In this document: piece after piece, positions 54,247-64,000 of the stretch | Layout: each line of letters starts with the position of its first letter | Numbering within the stretch: position 1 is the stretch's first letter | Source: Sciurus carolinensis | Taxonomy: Eukaryota > Chordata > Mammalia > Rodentia > Sciuridae | Direction: 5' to 3' | Length of the DNA: 64,000 nt | Assembly: GCF_902686445.1 (NCBI RefSeq) | Contig: NC_062217.1 | Coordinates: 172,832,098-172,896,097, forward strand | Program-made: the position numbers and the translations under genes | The notes under the pieces: generated by a model | What the model was told of the DNA's origin: nothing | The model's input: only the letters and a program-made list of their open reading frames with translations | Database searches by the model: none

Positions 54247-54834
54247 GTCCCCTGGTGAGGGCAAAGCGTGCAGCCTGAGCTGCCTTCAGGGAGAACCGGC
54301 TGGAGCTCAAGGCGAACAAGAGATGGAACTGCCATTCGGACGGCTTTGGTGGAAGGAAACCTAGTCAGGACCAGGGTGACGATACAGACTTCCCTGGGAG
54401 CAAACAGTGCCAAACAGCACTGCAATTTGTCAAGTCTGATTCACTTCCGAGACGGCACTGTGGCCTATTTTCATGACTGCACAAATGCACATAAATTATG
54501 CATGCCCACGGGTAATCCCTCCTTTAGCTCTGCCTAAGTACCTAAGTGTAGCCCCTCACTTGCTTGGCTTCAAAGGGGCCTGGTTCTGGGGAAGGGTCTG
54601 GGTCTGGTTCAAGGCTGACATGGAGTTAATGTTCTACAGCATGGGTGAGGGAGACCGAGTGAGCCCCAAGAAGGCCCTGCAAGGAGGCCAGTCATGCAGG
54701 ACAGGGTGCAGCTGGCGAACTCTTGGGTGGTGTATTCAGACAAAGCTGCTATCCAGGTTGCTGTTTCACTTCTTTGCTTTTTTAGATTTTGTTTTTCCAA
54801 AAGGAAAAACGTACAAAGTTCTGCTTTATTTCTC
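54247..54834. other. Unclassified DNA with a POU4-like site
   Basis: Unique DNA. 54430-54530 has a less GC-rich texture and the motif ataaattatgcat (54491-54503), one base from the reverse complement of the POU4/BRN3 consensus. No gene recognised. Confidence 0.35.
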
Positions 54835-55010
54835 AGGACCAAACCTGAAAACAACTCGCCTGTCTATCAACAGGTGAAAGAACAGACTGCGACACATCCA
54901 TATAGTGGGATACTATTCAGCAATGAAAAAGAGCAAGCTATTGATATGCCCAACAAAACACTTGTTCTCTTTAAAAATCAGTTGTTTGGGGAAATCATTT
55001 ACACTGTAGT
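54835..55010 (+). mobile_element. Old L1M 3' UTR fragment
   Basis: 'ctatcaacaggtgaaagaac', 'gacacatccatatagtggga', 'tactattcagcaatgaaaaa' and 'gagcaagctattgatatgcc' follow the L1M 3' UTR sense order ('acaatggaatactactcagc', 'aataaaaaggaatgaa'). Confidence 0.7.
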
Positions 55011-56119
55011 ATGAATGGACCTAATCAAAGTGCTTTCTCCCAAAGCTCACAGAAGAATGTACAGTTCTGACGTGATTAAGAGGATGGAGATAAAGGAGTG
55101 TTGGAGACAGAGGCCCTGGGGGAATGGTACTCAGGTCCTGGGGCGTTCCCCATACATGGTGTCACCCACAGGTGAGAACCACAGGTCAAACACCATCTTA
55201 AAAGCATGTATGACCTAGGGGGCTTGAAACTGTTGGACTTTCTGAATGTTTGTCAGGAGACGAGCGCCCCACTGTGGGTTCTCACGGGGGAGTTTGGGTA
55301 CAGGGTGCGCAGCAGTGGTGGTCTCCGTGAGGGGCAGCACAGCACTGTGGGTGATTGTCACCCAGAAACCCTCGCTGGGCCTTGCCTGATTCTTCAGGGG
55401 CAACATGCCCAGGAATCACCCAGATGCCTTCCTTTCTCAGACAGCAGTCAGGACTGCAGCGGCTGAGCCCCCAAGCCCTCTGCACGAACACCGTGGCCCC
55501 TCCGTTGGAAATGGGGCCCTGGCTGCCCTGGGTTCCCCTCCTATTAGGGCAGGTCACTTGGGCACACAGCAGTCAGTCCACAGGGAGGTGACTCTTCCAA
55601 GATCCAGGGCACATGCTGCAGGACAGCAGGCCTTGTGGTCATCATGGGTCTGTCCAGTGGTCTGACTGTGGGAAACTCACGCTCGGTAGAACTTCTGGCT
55701 TCCTGACCCTTGGCCCTGGGGCTTCCGCTGCTGCCTGGTGCATGTGTCATTCAGCAGCAGGGCTACACACATGGTGGGACCTGACAGGGTTGCAGAGGCC
55801 ACACACGGTCTAGCTGTGAGTAATGGGACCTGTGTCCGCTGACATCTCTTCCTCACACCCAGCCACAGGGCCACTGCCTCCCTCTCTCGTTGGTTCATCT
55901 GCCTCCGGAGGAGCACGGCAGAGACCAGGACGTCTCCCTCAGCAGACTCTGCGGCTCCACCCCTCCCTTCTTCTGCAGGTGCCTGACAAGCCTGAGCACG
56001 TTGCTTCTCCCTCGAGTCCTGTCACTGGAGTAGGGTTGCAAGATGGCTCCCTCGTGGTGTTGGGGGACCATGACAGCCCACACTACTGAGCCTCACCAGG
56101 GCCTGGTGAGCCCCGGTCT
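55011..56119. other. GC-leaning unique DNA
   Basis: No gene, RNA or repeat recognised; overlapping chance frames of up to 91 codons. Confidence 0.4.
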
Positions 56120-56205
56120 GTTTGTTTTCCTTTCTGTGCGATGCTGGGGATGGAGCCCAGGGCCTCGCGCATAGTAGGCAAGCACTGTGCCACTGAGCTA
56201 CTCGG
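56120..56205 (-). mobile_element. ID SINE, minus strand, diverged
   Basis: Antisense ID pattern: 'gatgctggggatggagccca', 'gggcctcgcgcatagtaggc' and 'aagcactgtgccactgagct', preceded by a short T-rich stretch. No clean duplication. Confidence 0.75.
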
Positions 56206-56288
56206 ATCAGGAACCACGCTCAGTGGCTGGATTGTGTTTTGAGCTCTGCAGTCTGAGTGATATAAATGGTCACACCCTGACACGCACA

Positions 56289-56355
56289 GGAAGACACACA
56301 CAACACACACACAGCACACACACAGGCAGACACACACACCTGCACACACAGGCAG
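56289..56355. repeat. Imperfect (CA)n microsatellite
   Basis: acacac runs interrupted by gcaggc, ctgc and agc. The cysteine- and valine-rich open frame read through it on the other strand is an artefact of this repeat. Confidence 0.85.
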
Positions 56356-56399
56356 CACAACGCATTGGACTAAGACACAGGAGTGGTTAGTATAAGTTT

Positions 56400-56470
56400 A
56401 TAGACAAAAGCCGCAAGAAGGTAAAGATACTTATCCCAGGTCACACAGCCCGCAATTAAGGAAACAAAGA
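56400..56470 (-). mobile_element. Possible MIR fragment
   Basis: 'cttatcccaggtcacacagc' is the antisense MIR core ('cttgcccaaggtcacacagc'), with 'aagaaggtaaag' before it. Short, but the motif is distinctive. Confidence 0.5.
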
Positions 56471-57166
56471 TAAATCAATAAACAGGATAAGACATTAGAT
56501 CAAAGGGAAATGGACTTTGACTAAGAGAGCATGGCCAACTGTCAGATCACCTGGACCACAAAGACCCCGGCGCCTGGGAGCAGGGCGGAGCCAGCACCAT
56601 GAGCCACATCCAGGCTGGCTCGCGGGTCGGGCGAGAGGGCAGGCGTCTCAAAGAACGGCTGAGGCAGAGGAGCGTGCTGGGCTGTCCTCCATGCCTTCCT
56701 GCTTTCTGAAGAGTGGCTGTGTCTTCCAAGGCCGGTCTGGTCTTCACACGGTGTTCCAGCGACCGCCGCGAACCAGGGCTCTGCCCAGAGCGCGTTCCCA
56801 CGTGGTCCACTTGGTGGACGCTCCTCCCCTCCCCGGGCACGTTTGGCTCTCCTTCCTAACGGATGGCGCGTGAGACCTTTTATTTCTAATAGTTTAAAGG
56901 TAAATCTTAACATTTAAATATGCGTGTCATAGCAAGGACTAAATTGGATGTCCAGGATTCTTTCTCTGTGTCTCTTTACGAGGATCTGGGACCCACCTGG
57001 AGACCGTGTTTGACTCTACTTCCTCGGTCACCTCTCCCTGAGCTGAGCCACGCCAGGGGCTAGGGCATCCACGTGTGCATTTGGAGGAAGATATAAACAT
57101 GTAGTTTGTAATACACACCTAAAAGCTAATACTCTGGGCATTATTTCATTAATTTTAAAAAATTTG
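56471..57166. other. Unclassified unique DNA
   Basis: GC-rich with moderate CpG at 56750-56870; AT-rich after 56880. No gene or RNA supported. Confidence 0.4.
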
Positions 57167-57241
57167 ACCTGGGGAGCTCACTCAGTTGGTAGAGTGCTTG
57201 CCTCACAAGCATAAGGCCCTGGGTTCAATCCTCAGCACCGC

Positions 57242-57268
<27 letters not shown>
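57167..57268 (+). mobile_element. ID SINE with 27-nt A-tail
   Basis: Plus-strand ID element: 'acctggggagctcactcagt', 'tggtagagtgcttgcctcac' and 'ccctgggttcaatcctcagc' (A- and B-box regions), then an uninterrupted run of 27 A (57242-57268). Little divergence and a pure tail indicate a young copy. No clear duplication in the AT-rich left flank. Confidence 0.9.
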
Positions 57269-57273
<5 letters not shown>

Positions 57274-58000
57274 CAAATAGATTTACTTACTTATTTTTTG
57301 CAGTTCACCTCTGAGTCCTGATTTTCAGTATTCACTCTTGGTCTTGCTGCAACATATCCTTAAATAGTTTTCAACAGGGACCAGACTTTCTGATTCCTTG
57401 TCTATCTGAATCCTCACTCTTCAATGACAACTCGAATGGATGTGGAATTGGGGGTTCGCCAGGGGTGCTCCTCGGCGGCTGTCTGTCACCCTGGGTCCCC
57501 AGTCCTGTCCAGGAGGACGAGCCCTCTGTCCTGTCTGGTGATGGCGACTCTGTGCTTCCCCCTGCTGGCCCGTACTTCTCCCTACCTCCACGTCGGCGGC
57601 CACATTGCCTGTGGGTTCTTCGCTTACGGGTCTGGCTGGGCGTCTGATTCGACTTTCAGATCTAACTCATCCCAGGCTTTGGTTCTGGAAAACGCTCAGT
57701 CGCGGTCGGTCCCGATGCTGCCTCCGCGGCATCGTTTCCATCGTCTCTTTGGGCCTGGTGGGGATGCGCTGGGTCTTCTCTGTCCACCTGCACCCCTTCC
57801 TGGACTTCCACACTGCTCGTGTCTCCGCTGGGCTGCTGTCCATGCCACGTTCTTGTTCTGTCTTTCACTACGTACTGTTTTTCATCAGTATCTCACTGAC
57901 CATTTAGTTATTTGCTGAGATTTTCCCATGACCATGCTTTTAATGTCTACGATCTCTATTTGGTTTTATAGCCACCTAGTCTTCTACTGTAACTTTTTGT
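57269..58000 (-). mobile_element. Possible old L1M fragment
   Basis: The right end, 'tttgctgagattttcccatg', 'accatgcttttaatgtctac', resembles antisense L1M 3' sequence. The GC-rich middle (57460-57740) does not match clearly and may be unrelated unique DNA. Weak call. Confidence 0.3.
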
Positions 58001-58003
58001 TAG

Positions 58004-58436
58004 GGTTCTGTTATGGTTTGGATGTGGGGTGTCCCCCAAAAGCTCACATGTGAGACAGTGCAGGAAGGTTCAGAAGAAAAATGATTGGGTTGTAAGAGCC
58101 TTAACCCAAGCAGTGATTTAATCCCTGATGGGATTAGTTGAAGTGGTGGCGGGTGGCTGGAGGAGGTGGAAATTCTTGGGTATGTATTTTGTATATTTTG
58201 TATCTGAAGAGTGGAGTCTCTCTCTGCTTCCTGATCACTGTGATGTAAACTGCTTCCCTCCACCACCCTCTCCTGCCATGATGTTCAGCCTCACCTTGAG
58301 CCCCAAGGAATGGAGTTGGCCTTCTATGGACTAAGACCTCTAAAACTATGAGCCCTCAAATAAATCTTTCCTCCTCTATAATGTGCTGGTTAGATCATTT
58401 AGTCCCAGCAGTGAAACAGCTGACTAAAACAGGTTC
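58004..58436 (+). mobile_element. Solo MaLR LTR with 5-bp target-site duplication
   Basis: LTR at 58009-58431 (423 bp): tgttatggtttggatg start, 'ggtgtcccccaaaagctcac', 'agtggagtctctctctgctt', 'aataaa' polyadenylation signal near 58361 and an end of 'cagctgactaaaaca'. Flanked by ggttc at 58004-58008 and 58432-58436. Same family as the 3' LTR at 6261. A solo LTR left by recombination between two identical LTRs. Confidence 0.9.
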
Positions 58437-61400
58437 CATATAGCCTAGTCTACTCTTGCTTTTAATCTCTTGGAGAATTGGATGCTTATTTAATGACATT
58501 CTGGACACTATGCCCAGACTATAGAAGAGACCAGAAGAACAGTGACTTTCCAAGTGTCCCCACAGGTAGGCCAGACACACCCCACCTGCCTTCCTCCTAT
58601 AACAGAAGCCACCTTCCCTCTCTTCTCAAACAAAAAAGGTCAAAACTATGTCAGAGGGTAAACAACATCAGAACACACATCTTTCCAGGAGAAGCTCCTG
58701 TCTGGTTGGAAGGACAGGGCTTGAGAGTATGGAAAAGGAGCTGGGGCTGCAGTAAGTCCCAAGGAACATCTGAGACCTGAGCGCTGGCCCTCCTGGCTGA
58801 ACTTCAGAGGAAATACTTGTGGACAGTATTTCAAGGTTGGCTCCTGCAGGTTTCATGGTGCTGTAGGGATCTGCAGTTCTTGTCTGCCTTCCTTGTGAAG
58901 TTGGGAGGCTGCAGGGCAGCCGTGCTGCTGAACAGGCACAAAATTCACCTGGAAAGAGATTTATAAAGGTAGAGTTTAAGATTAAGAGAAAGTGTAGCTG
59001 CCGCGGCCGCTCTGAGCAGCGGGGATGGGAACGTAGGAATTCAAGCACTTGGGAGAGACTGGAGACTTTCTCAGCCCCCGTGGACTCCGCACTGCTCCTG
59101 GGAGAGTCCTGGTTGTGGGCCTGGGCCTGGGCAGCAAGGACCATCTCCATCAGTCAGCTGGAGAGGAGGGGGCACTGGCCGTGGCTGAGACCCCCGCCCA
59201 GCCTCTTCCTAGCTGGTGGCCCAGATTGCAGGCCTGCACGCTGGTCAGCGTAGGGCTTGGTGAGTAGAAAGCTCTTTGGGGTCAACAAGCCTTCCCTGGC
59301 CTGGTGGCACACTGGCTGCCAGGCAGTCTCTGTCCCAGGGCTAGTCCTGGGGCAGGTTCTTGAGAAGCCAGACCCCAAGCAGCAGGCACTCTGATGGGAG
59401 AGTAAGAGGTAGTCCCGGAAGACAGCAAGAGGAGGAAGAAGCCATCTTCCCAAGAGAGTCGCAGGCCTTGCTGGAGACAAAGAGGAAGTGAAAGATTCTC
59501 ACAGGACCCAAGGGATCTGAAGATTATAGAAAGCGGCACTAAAAATTTCCCAGGGCTCTTCAGTGAGGGAGGCGCAGAAGCCTCTCGGAGCTGGAGAAAT
59601 GCCCAGGGCTTGGTCAGAGGAGGGGCCTTGTCCATGCTGCTGAACTGCTAGAGGGAGGACCCTTCTCCACCAGCCTGCCACCCTGCGGGAGGGATCAGGG
59701 AAGGAGTGCCGGCTACCTGAAGCCCAGGAAGAGTGGTGACCAGCAGGCCTCATGCAGGGAGTCCTCAGCAAGCCCCAGGCGGAGCTGCCCTTTGGACACC
59801 CGCCCCACAAAGGCCGAGGTGCAGCTGGGCCCGAGGCACCGCGTAGCCCGGCAGCCTCTCCTCCACTCAGACTCCGTGGGGCAATCACCAGCACCTCCAC
59901 TTCCAGGGGAGCCCTGGCTCCCAGTAGCTGCGACCTTGCTCAAGGTCATGTGGCTGCATCAGGCGTGTGTGGTGCCCAACAAGCTGCCCCTGTGGGTCAC
60001 TGAGCTGCCCATGATTTATCACCCTTGAGCCTTCTCACAGCAAATTCTTCCTCTGCTTTCATCTGAGTCTGTTCTCGCCCTGCTCTTCTCTAGTCAGGGC
60101 GGAATTCCGAGAGAGAGAGAAAGCCGTGGCTTTTTCCCACAAGGACAAGCACAGACAAAACCTCTCTCTGCAACGTCCTCCCGGCTCTGCTTAAACAGTT
60201 AGAACTCAGACTTGAACTCGGAAAGACAAGAACAGATGGACTTGAAGAAACTTTGGCCACCTGGAATGGGAGGGCGTCGGTACAGCACCCCTTTGCTCCG
60301 GGCCCCCTCCTCGAAGGCTATAGCTGGGGTCTCTCACAAAAGCCCTGGATGCACGGCAAGGCCCAGCACCCATCCAGAGGTGTGCAAGGCAGCAGAAACC
60401 TCCACAGGAAGATTCAGGCCAGGACCTGAAAACTCCCCTTCTCTTCTTGCGCTTCTATTGCCTTGTCCTCAGAAAGGTGCTGCCTGCTGGACTCTGGGTC
60501 TGAGCTCCTGTGAGCAGATCCAGAAAGTGGGACCAGGGTTCTACGTCAGAGCTGAGTCGGGTCAGGCTCAAGCCAAACAGAGCTCTGCCCAGACCGGCTT
60601 CACACGATAAAAAGATGAAGGCAACGCCTGTGGAATTTCGTATTATTTCAATAGCTACTATTCAAAAGTACAAAAGAAACGGGGGGTTAATTCTGTACTC
60701 TATTCACTTCAACGTAGAGCATTGTGGCAACATGTGATCTACATGAAATTGCCACGGAACCCTTTCTTTTCTTATGAGGTCCTTGGAACCTGGTGCTCAC
60801 TTCACAGCTGCAGCGCCTCTCAAGTCAGCCAGCCCAGGAGGCCTGGGTGCGGGTCCATGGCTGCTGCCTGTCCCTCAGCCATGCCCAGATCTCTGGAGAG
60901 GCTCCTGTCACGAAGCCCCACTTGTGCCTGTGGTTTCCAAGGTGCTCCCGGCTCTTGGCCTTCCAGGTGATCTTGCGCACAGCAGTCATCAGGCCTCATG
61001 CACTCAACTGTGTGCCCCTTCCCTTGATCAGTGATGCACGTCTGCATATGGCAGGCCCAGGACCAACCCCTGGAACAACCTCCAAATGTTTTCCAAGCTT
61101 ATTAGGTCACAAAACACCTGCTAACATCACTCAGGACCTGTGCCCTGGCACACATCCTGAGGCTTGTGTTAGGGGGAGCAGCACAGGGGAACACTTTAAC
61201 CAGCTTTCCCCGGGGGCCAGGTGTGCCCAAGGGACCAGAACACTGTGGTAGGTGCATTAGACGAAGCCTGTACAGGGTGGCCAGTCTGGCCAGGGTGATG
61301 GTCAACTAGAAGGTCACTGGGGTGGCTGGGGCCTGGGTGGGAGTTGCTCATGTGTACAGGGGATCAGGGCAAAGGTTTTGTCCATAAAATAGCTGTGATT

Positions 61401-62239
61401 ATTTCACAGCAAGGGTCCCACTAGGGTGGCCAGCAACTCAGGTTTGCACGTAAGAGGTGGTGGGTGCTGAAGCTGGGCTGGCCGAGTTCAGCGATCCCAC
61501 CTTGGCCATTGATCTACTTACAGATCTCACTCTGGACAAACCCGGTGGCGTTAAGCTCAAGTCCTGAGAACTGGGAACAGTCATGGGCAACTGGCAGGGT
61601 GATTTGAGTGTTTTTAAAATACTCGTGCACTTAGTGGGAGCACAGGGCATTTACTCCTGGCCTTCAGGTGGCCTCTCATTTGGGTCTAGGCTGGGGAGGG
61701 CAAAGCCAAGTGCAGAGCTGAGGGATCGCTCATGCGTTGGTTCTGAGCAGCCTAAACATGAGGGTGTGCTGCCCTGGTCTGCTGCCTCTGCTCAGGGCCT
61801 GGCTGTCACAATGTCGATGCTCCTGTCGTGGAGCACAGCCATGAGGACATTCCTCCAAGTCATGCCAGAGTGTCCCCTCCAGAGCTCTATGAGTGAAAAG
61901 AAAGCCAAGCCAAGCGTGGCTCATTCTCCGCACTCAGATCTCGCTCTGCGTCTGAGTTGTCCCAATGACTCTCTTTCCAGTTTGACTCAAAGAAGCTCTA
62001 AGGGCCCAACAGACATGGGCAGCCGCCACTGCTTCCCCCTGTAACACGCATTGGTCTGTCCTTGAGATTGTGGCTGAAAAACTGAGGATATTTCATAATT
62101 TGCTTCTTTAAAGTTAACTCCTGAAACTTCTCTTGAATGTCATTCATCATAAAATATGCAGCATTTTCAAAGGTTCAAAAATGTATAATACACCAGGTAA
62201 GCAGAAAGCCCTGTGTGAGCACATGTGTACACATATCTG
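58437..62239. other. Mostly unique DNA without a supported gene
   Basis: About 3.8 kb. 60600-60760 is less GC-rich ('tttcgtattatttcaatagc') and may be part of an unidentified old repeat. Open frames up to 160 codons (58668-59150 minus) lack recognisable domains and overlap others. Confidence 0.4.
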
Positions 62240-62240
62240 T

Positions 62241-62266
<26 letters not shown>
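62240..62266. repeat. (CA)n microsatellite
   Basis: About 13 uninterrupted ac units after 'gtgtacacatatctgt'. The longest pure dinucleotide run in the window and the most likely to be length-variable. Confidence 0.95.
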
Positions 62267-62272
<6 letters not shown>

Positions 62273-64000
62273 AGCTCCTTTAGAGCCATTCCAGAGTTCA
62301 GACCTGAAGGGAAAGGATCACACCAGCACAGTGCCAAATACAGGTTTTTAAAATTCCTTAAATGCATATTTATCTGAAGTGCAATAAAATCTACCAGGAT
62401 GCACAGGTTACCACTCACTTTTTCTGAACTGTTGGGACTAGAATATGCAATATTCAAAACGCAGATTTGCTCCAGGAGCTTGGTGAATGCAGTAGGGCCT
62501 TGGGCTCCAGTCAGTCTCCACCTCCTCAGGACCCGATGAAGGACCCCGAGTGTGCACGCAAGTGTGCACATGTGCCGTGTTGTAACTTTAAAACTGAGGT
62601 CCTGTGTTTCTCTGTAAAACAAAATGAAACACAGCCACGTGGCCATTGCTTTCAGTGTCCATGTTTTAGAGAGCTTTCAGAAGTACCAAAGCTTTCTTTG
62701 GCAGCACCTCCATTCAGCTGTCACTGTCTAGAGGAGGCTGTTCGATGTGGTGCTGTTTCTTTCAAGCATTGAGAGTGCAGAAGGGTGAGGATGGCAGGGT
62801 GGGCAGGGCTGAGCTACCTTCTTAGGAACCTGCCTGTAGGAGGTTCTGCCTTCAGTGCATCTCAGCCACGGCGCCCATAGGACACGCTGTGCAAAGGTGC
62901 CCCTCTGGGCAACAGGACCCTGCACAGAGGTGGGAGCCTGGAGGGCAGGGCAGGGTGGATTCTGAACTGCAGCCTCCTAGTGTGACTGGAGCAGCCCTCT
63001 GAGAGCTCCTTCCTGGGCACACTCCCATCTCTGAGTGGGGCAGGTTGTGGCCGAGCCCCTGGACAAGGATGCTGCTTCTCTACCTGTTTCCCTGGGCTGG
63101 GCTCCAGAGCCAGCCCTGCACTGTCCCTGCTCAGAGTTCAGCTTGCAATGGCCCTGCCTGGCTGGGAGAGCGCTGGCTTCCTGCAGAGCATGGCATGTGT
63201 GCTGGGTGCAGGGAGAGGGAAGGAGAGAGCCCCAGCATCAGGCCCTGGGAGAGATGGGGTTGCCTCCTGCTTCCTGGCTCCTCATTAGAGTTTTGGATGC
63301 TCACCAGCCAGACACGTTGGCCACATGGATAAGTGAGCTCTACATCAGATACCTGCCCAGCCCTCACAGTTCCGTCTGATGAGATCCGTGGTTCTGAATC
63401 TGCCTGGCGCGCTTGCTGCATGACCCAGGCTCAGAGTTGCAACACCTGTGTCTGGTCAAGGCCTGGGATGCAATGGCTCCGGGTGACTGCTCCTTATGGC
63501 CTCAGTCTTCAGGTTCTGGTGTGTCTTTCAGGCTTCTGTAGTGCTTGCTGGGGTGAGAGCTGACTGCAGTTGCTCAGGACCTACATCGGGTAGAGTGTCT
63601 GACTGGGAAGGAGTCTCGGGCAATCTGCAGGACGCTCTCTGAATTTGCAGCAACAGGGTTATGGTGGGTGTGTTCAGTCTGCCCACCATGGCACACAGTA
63701 GGAGCTGCCCACTGAAGACATGTCAGGGAGGAGGGTCAGGGATGGCTACTCTGCAGCTGGGGGCGAGCTCAGCTATGAGGCCACCCTGCAGTCAGGACAC
63801 ACTCTGCCAGTCGGCGTTGTGTAATGATGGGACGAAGCAGCCTACAGAAACCATGAGACATTTTGGCCAAGGAGGAGCAGCTGAGGCCAACGAGGTGATC
63901 CTTCTGAACTGGGACTTCAGAGGGCTCTCAGTGGCTGGTGGGGGCAGGTCAATCCTAGCAGGTATTGTATAGGAATTCCCCAAAACAATAAGTAAAGGTG
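62267..64000. other. Unclassified unique DNA to the window end
   Basis: AT-leaning to 62460, then GC-rich. No gene, RNA or definite repeat. Open frames up to 159 codons overlap on both strands with no recognisable domain. Confidence 0.4.

Overview
The window is 64 kb of mammalian nuclear DNA with no protein-coding gene or structural RNA gene that I can support. The repeats point to a squirrel-family rodent (Sciuridae). There is a B1+ID dimeric SINE of the MEN type (689-905), several tRNA-derived ID SINEs with A-tails, a B1 SINE, L1 3' ends of a type I associate with squirrel genomes, and MaLR-type LTRs resembling rodent ORR1/MT elements. Family names come from recalled consensus patterns, not from a database search. 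The open reading frames are all short, overlap on both strands and fall in GC-rich or repeat DNA; none shows a recognisable protein family, so I list no CDS.

Layout. 1-12.4 kb is a repeat graveyard. A minus-strand L1 piece carries a MEN insertion. A plus-strand L1 ORF2 fossil running from about 1.94 to 7.75 kb is broken by an ID SINE, a truncated younger L1 end and a 2.4-kb ERVL/MaLR provirus. L2, a solo LTR, microsatellites and another L1 piece follow. 12.4-28.8 kb is mostly unique, often GC-rich sequence with a short enhancer-like block at 14.7 kb and old L1/MIR fragments. 28.8-32 kb holds a CpG-island-like segment (29.42-29.72) beside an AT-rich, repeat-free, homeodomain-motif-rich block (29.72-30.88). 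33-40.3 kb is again L1-rich, with nested insertions. 42.09-43.66 kb is the most striking part: an ancient noncoding unit repeated three times in tandem, an enhancer-like core, then a CpG-island-like segment. The same pairing occurs at 46.37-47.96 kb. 48.8 kb has a minisatellite whose unit resembles the shared tail motif of MIR and L2. 52.56-53.95 kb holds two more enhancer-like blocks. 54-64 kb is mixed unique DNA with B1, ID and LTR insertions.

Interpretation. Repeat-poor AT-rich islands full of TAAT cores, separated by GC-rich unique DNA and next to CpG-island-like segments, resemble the intergenic or intronic regulatory landscape of a developmental transcription-factor gene. I cannot tell which gene. 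Conservation is inferred from texture, not measured; a multi-species alignment would decide it.
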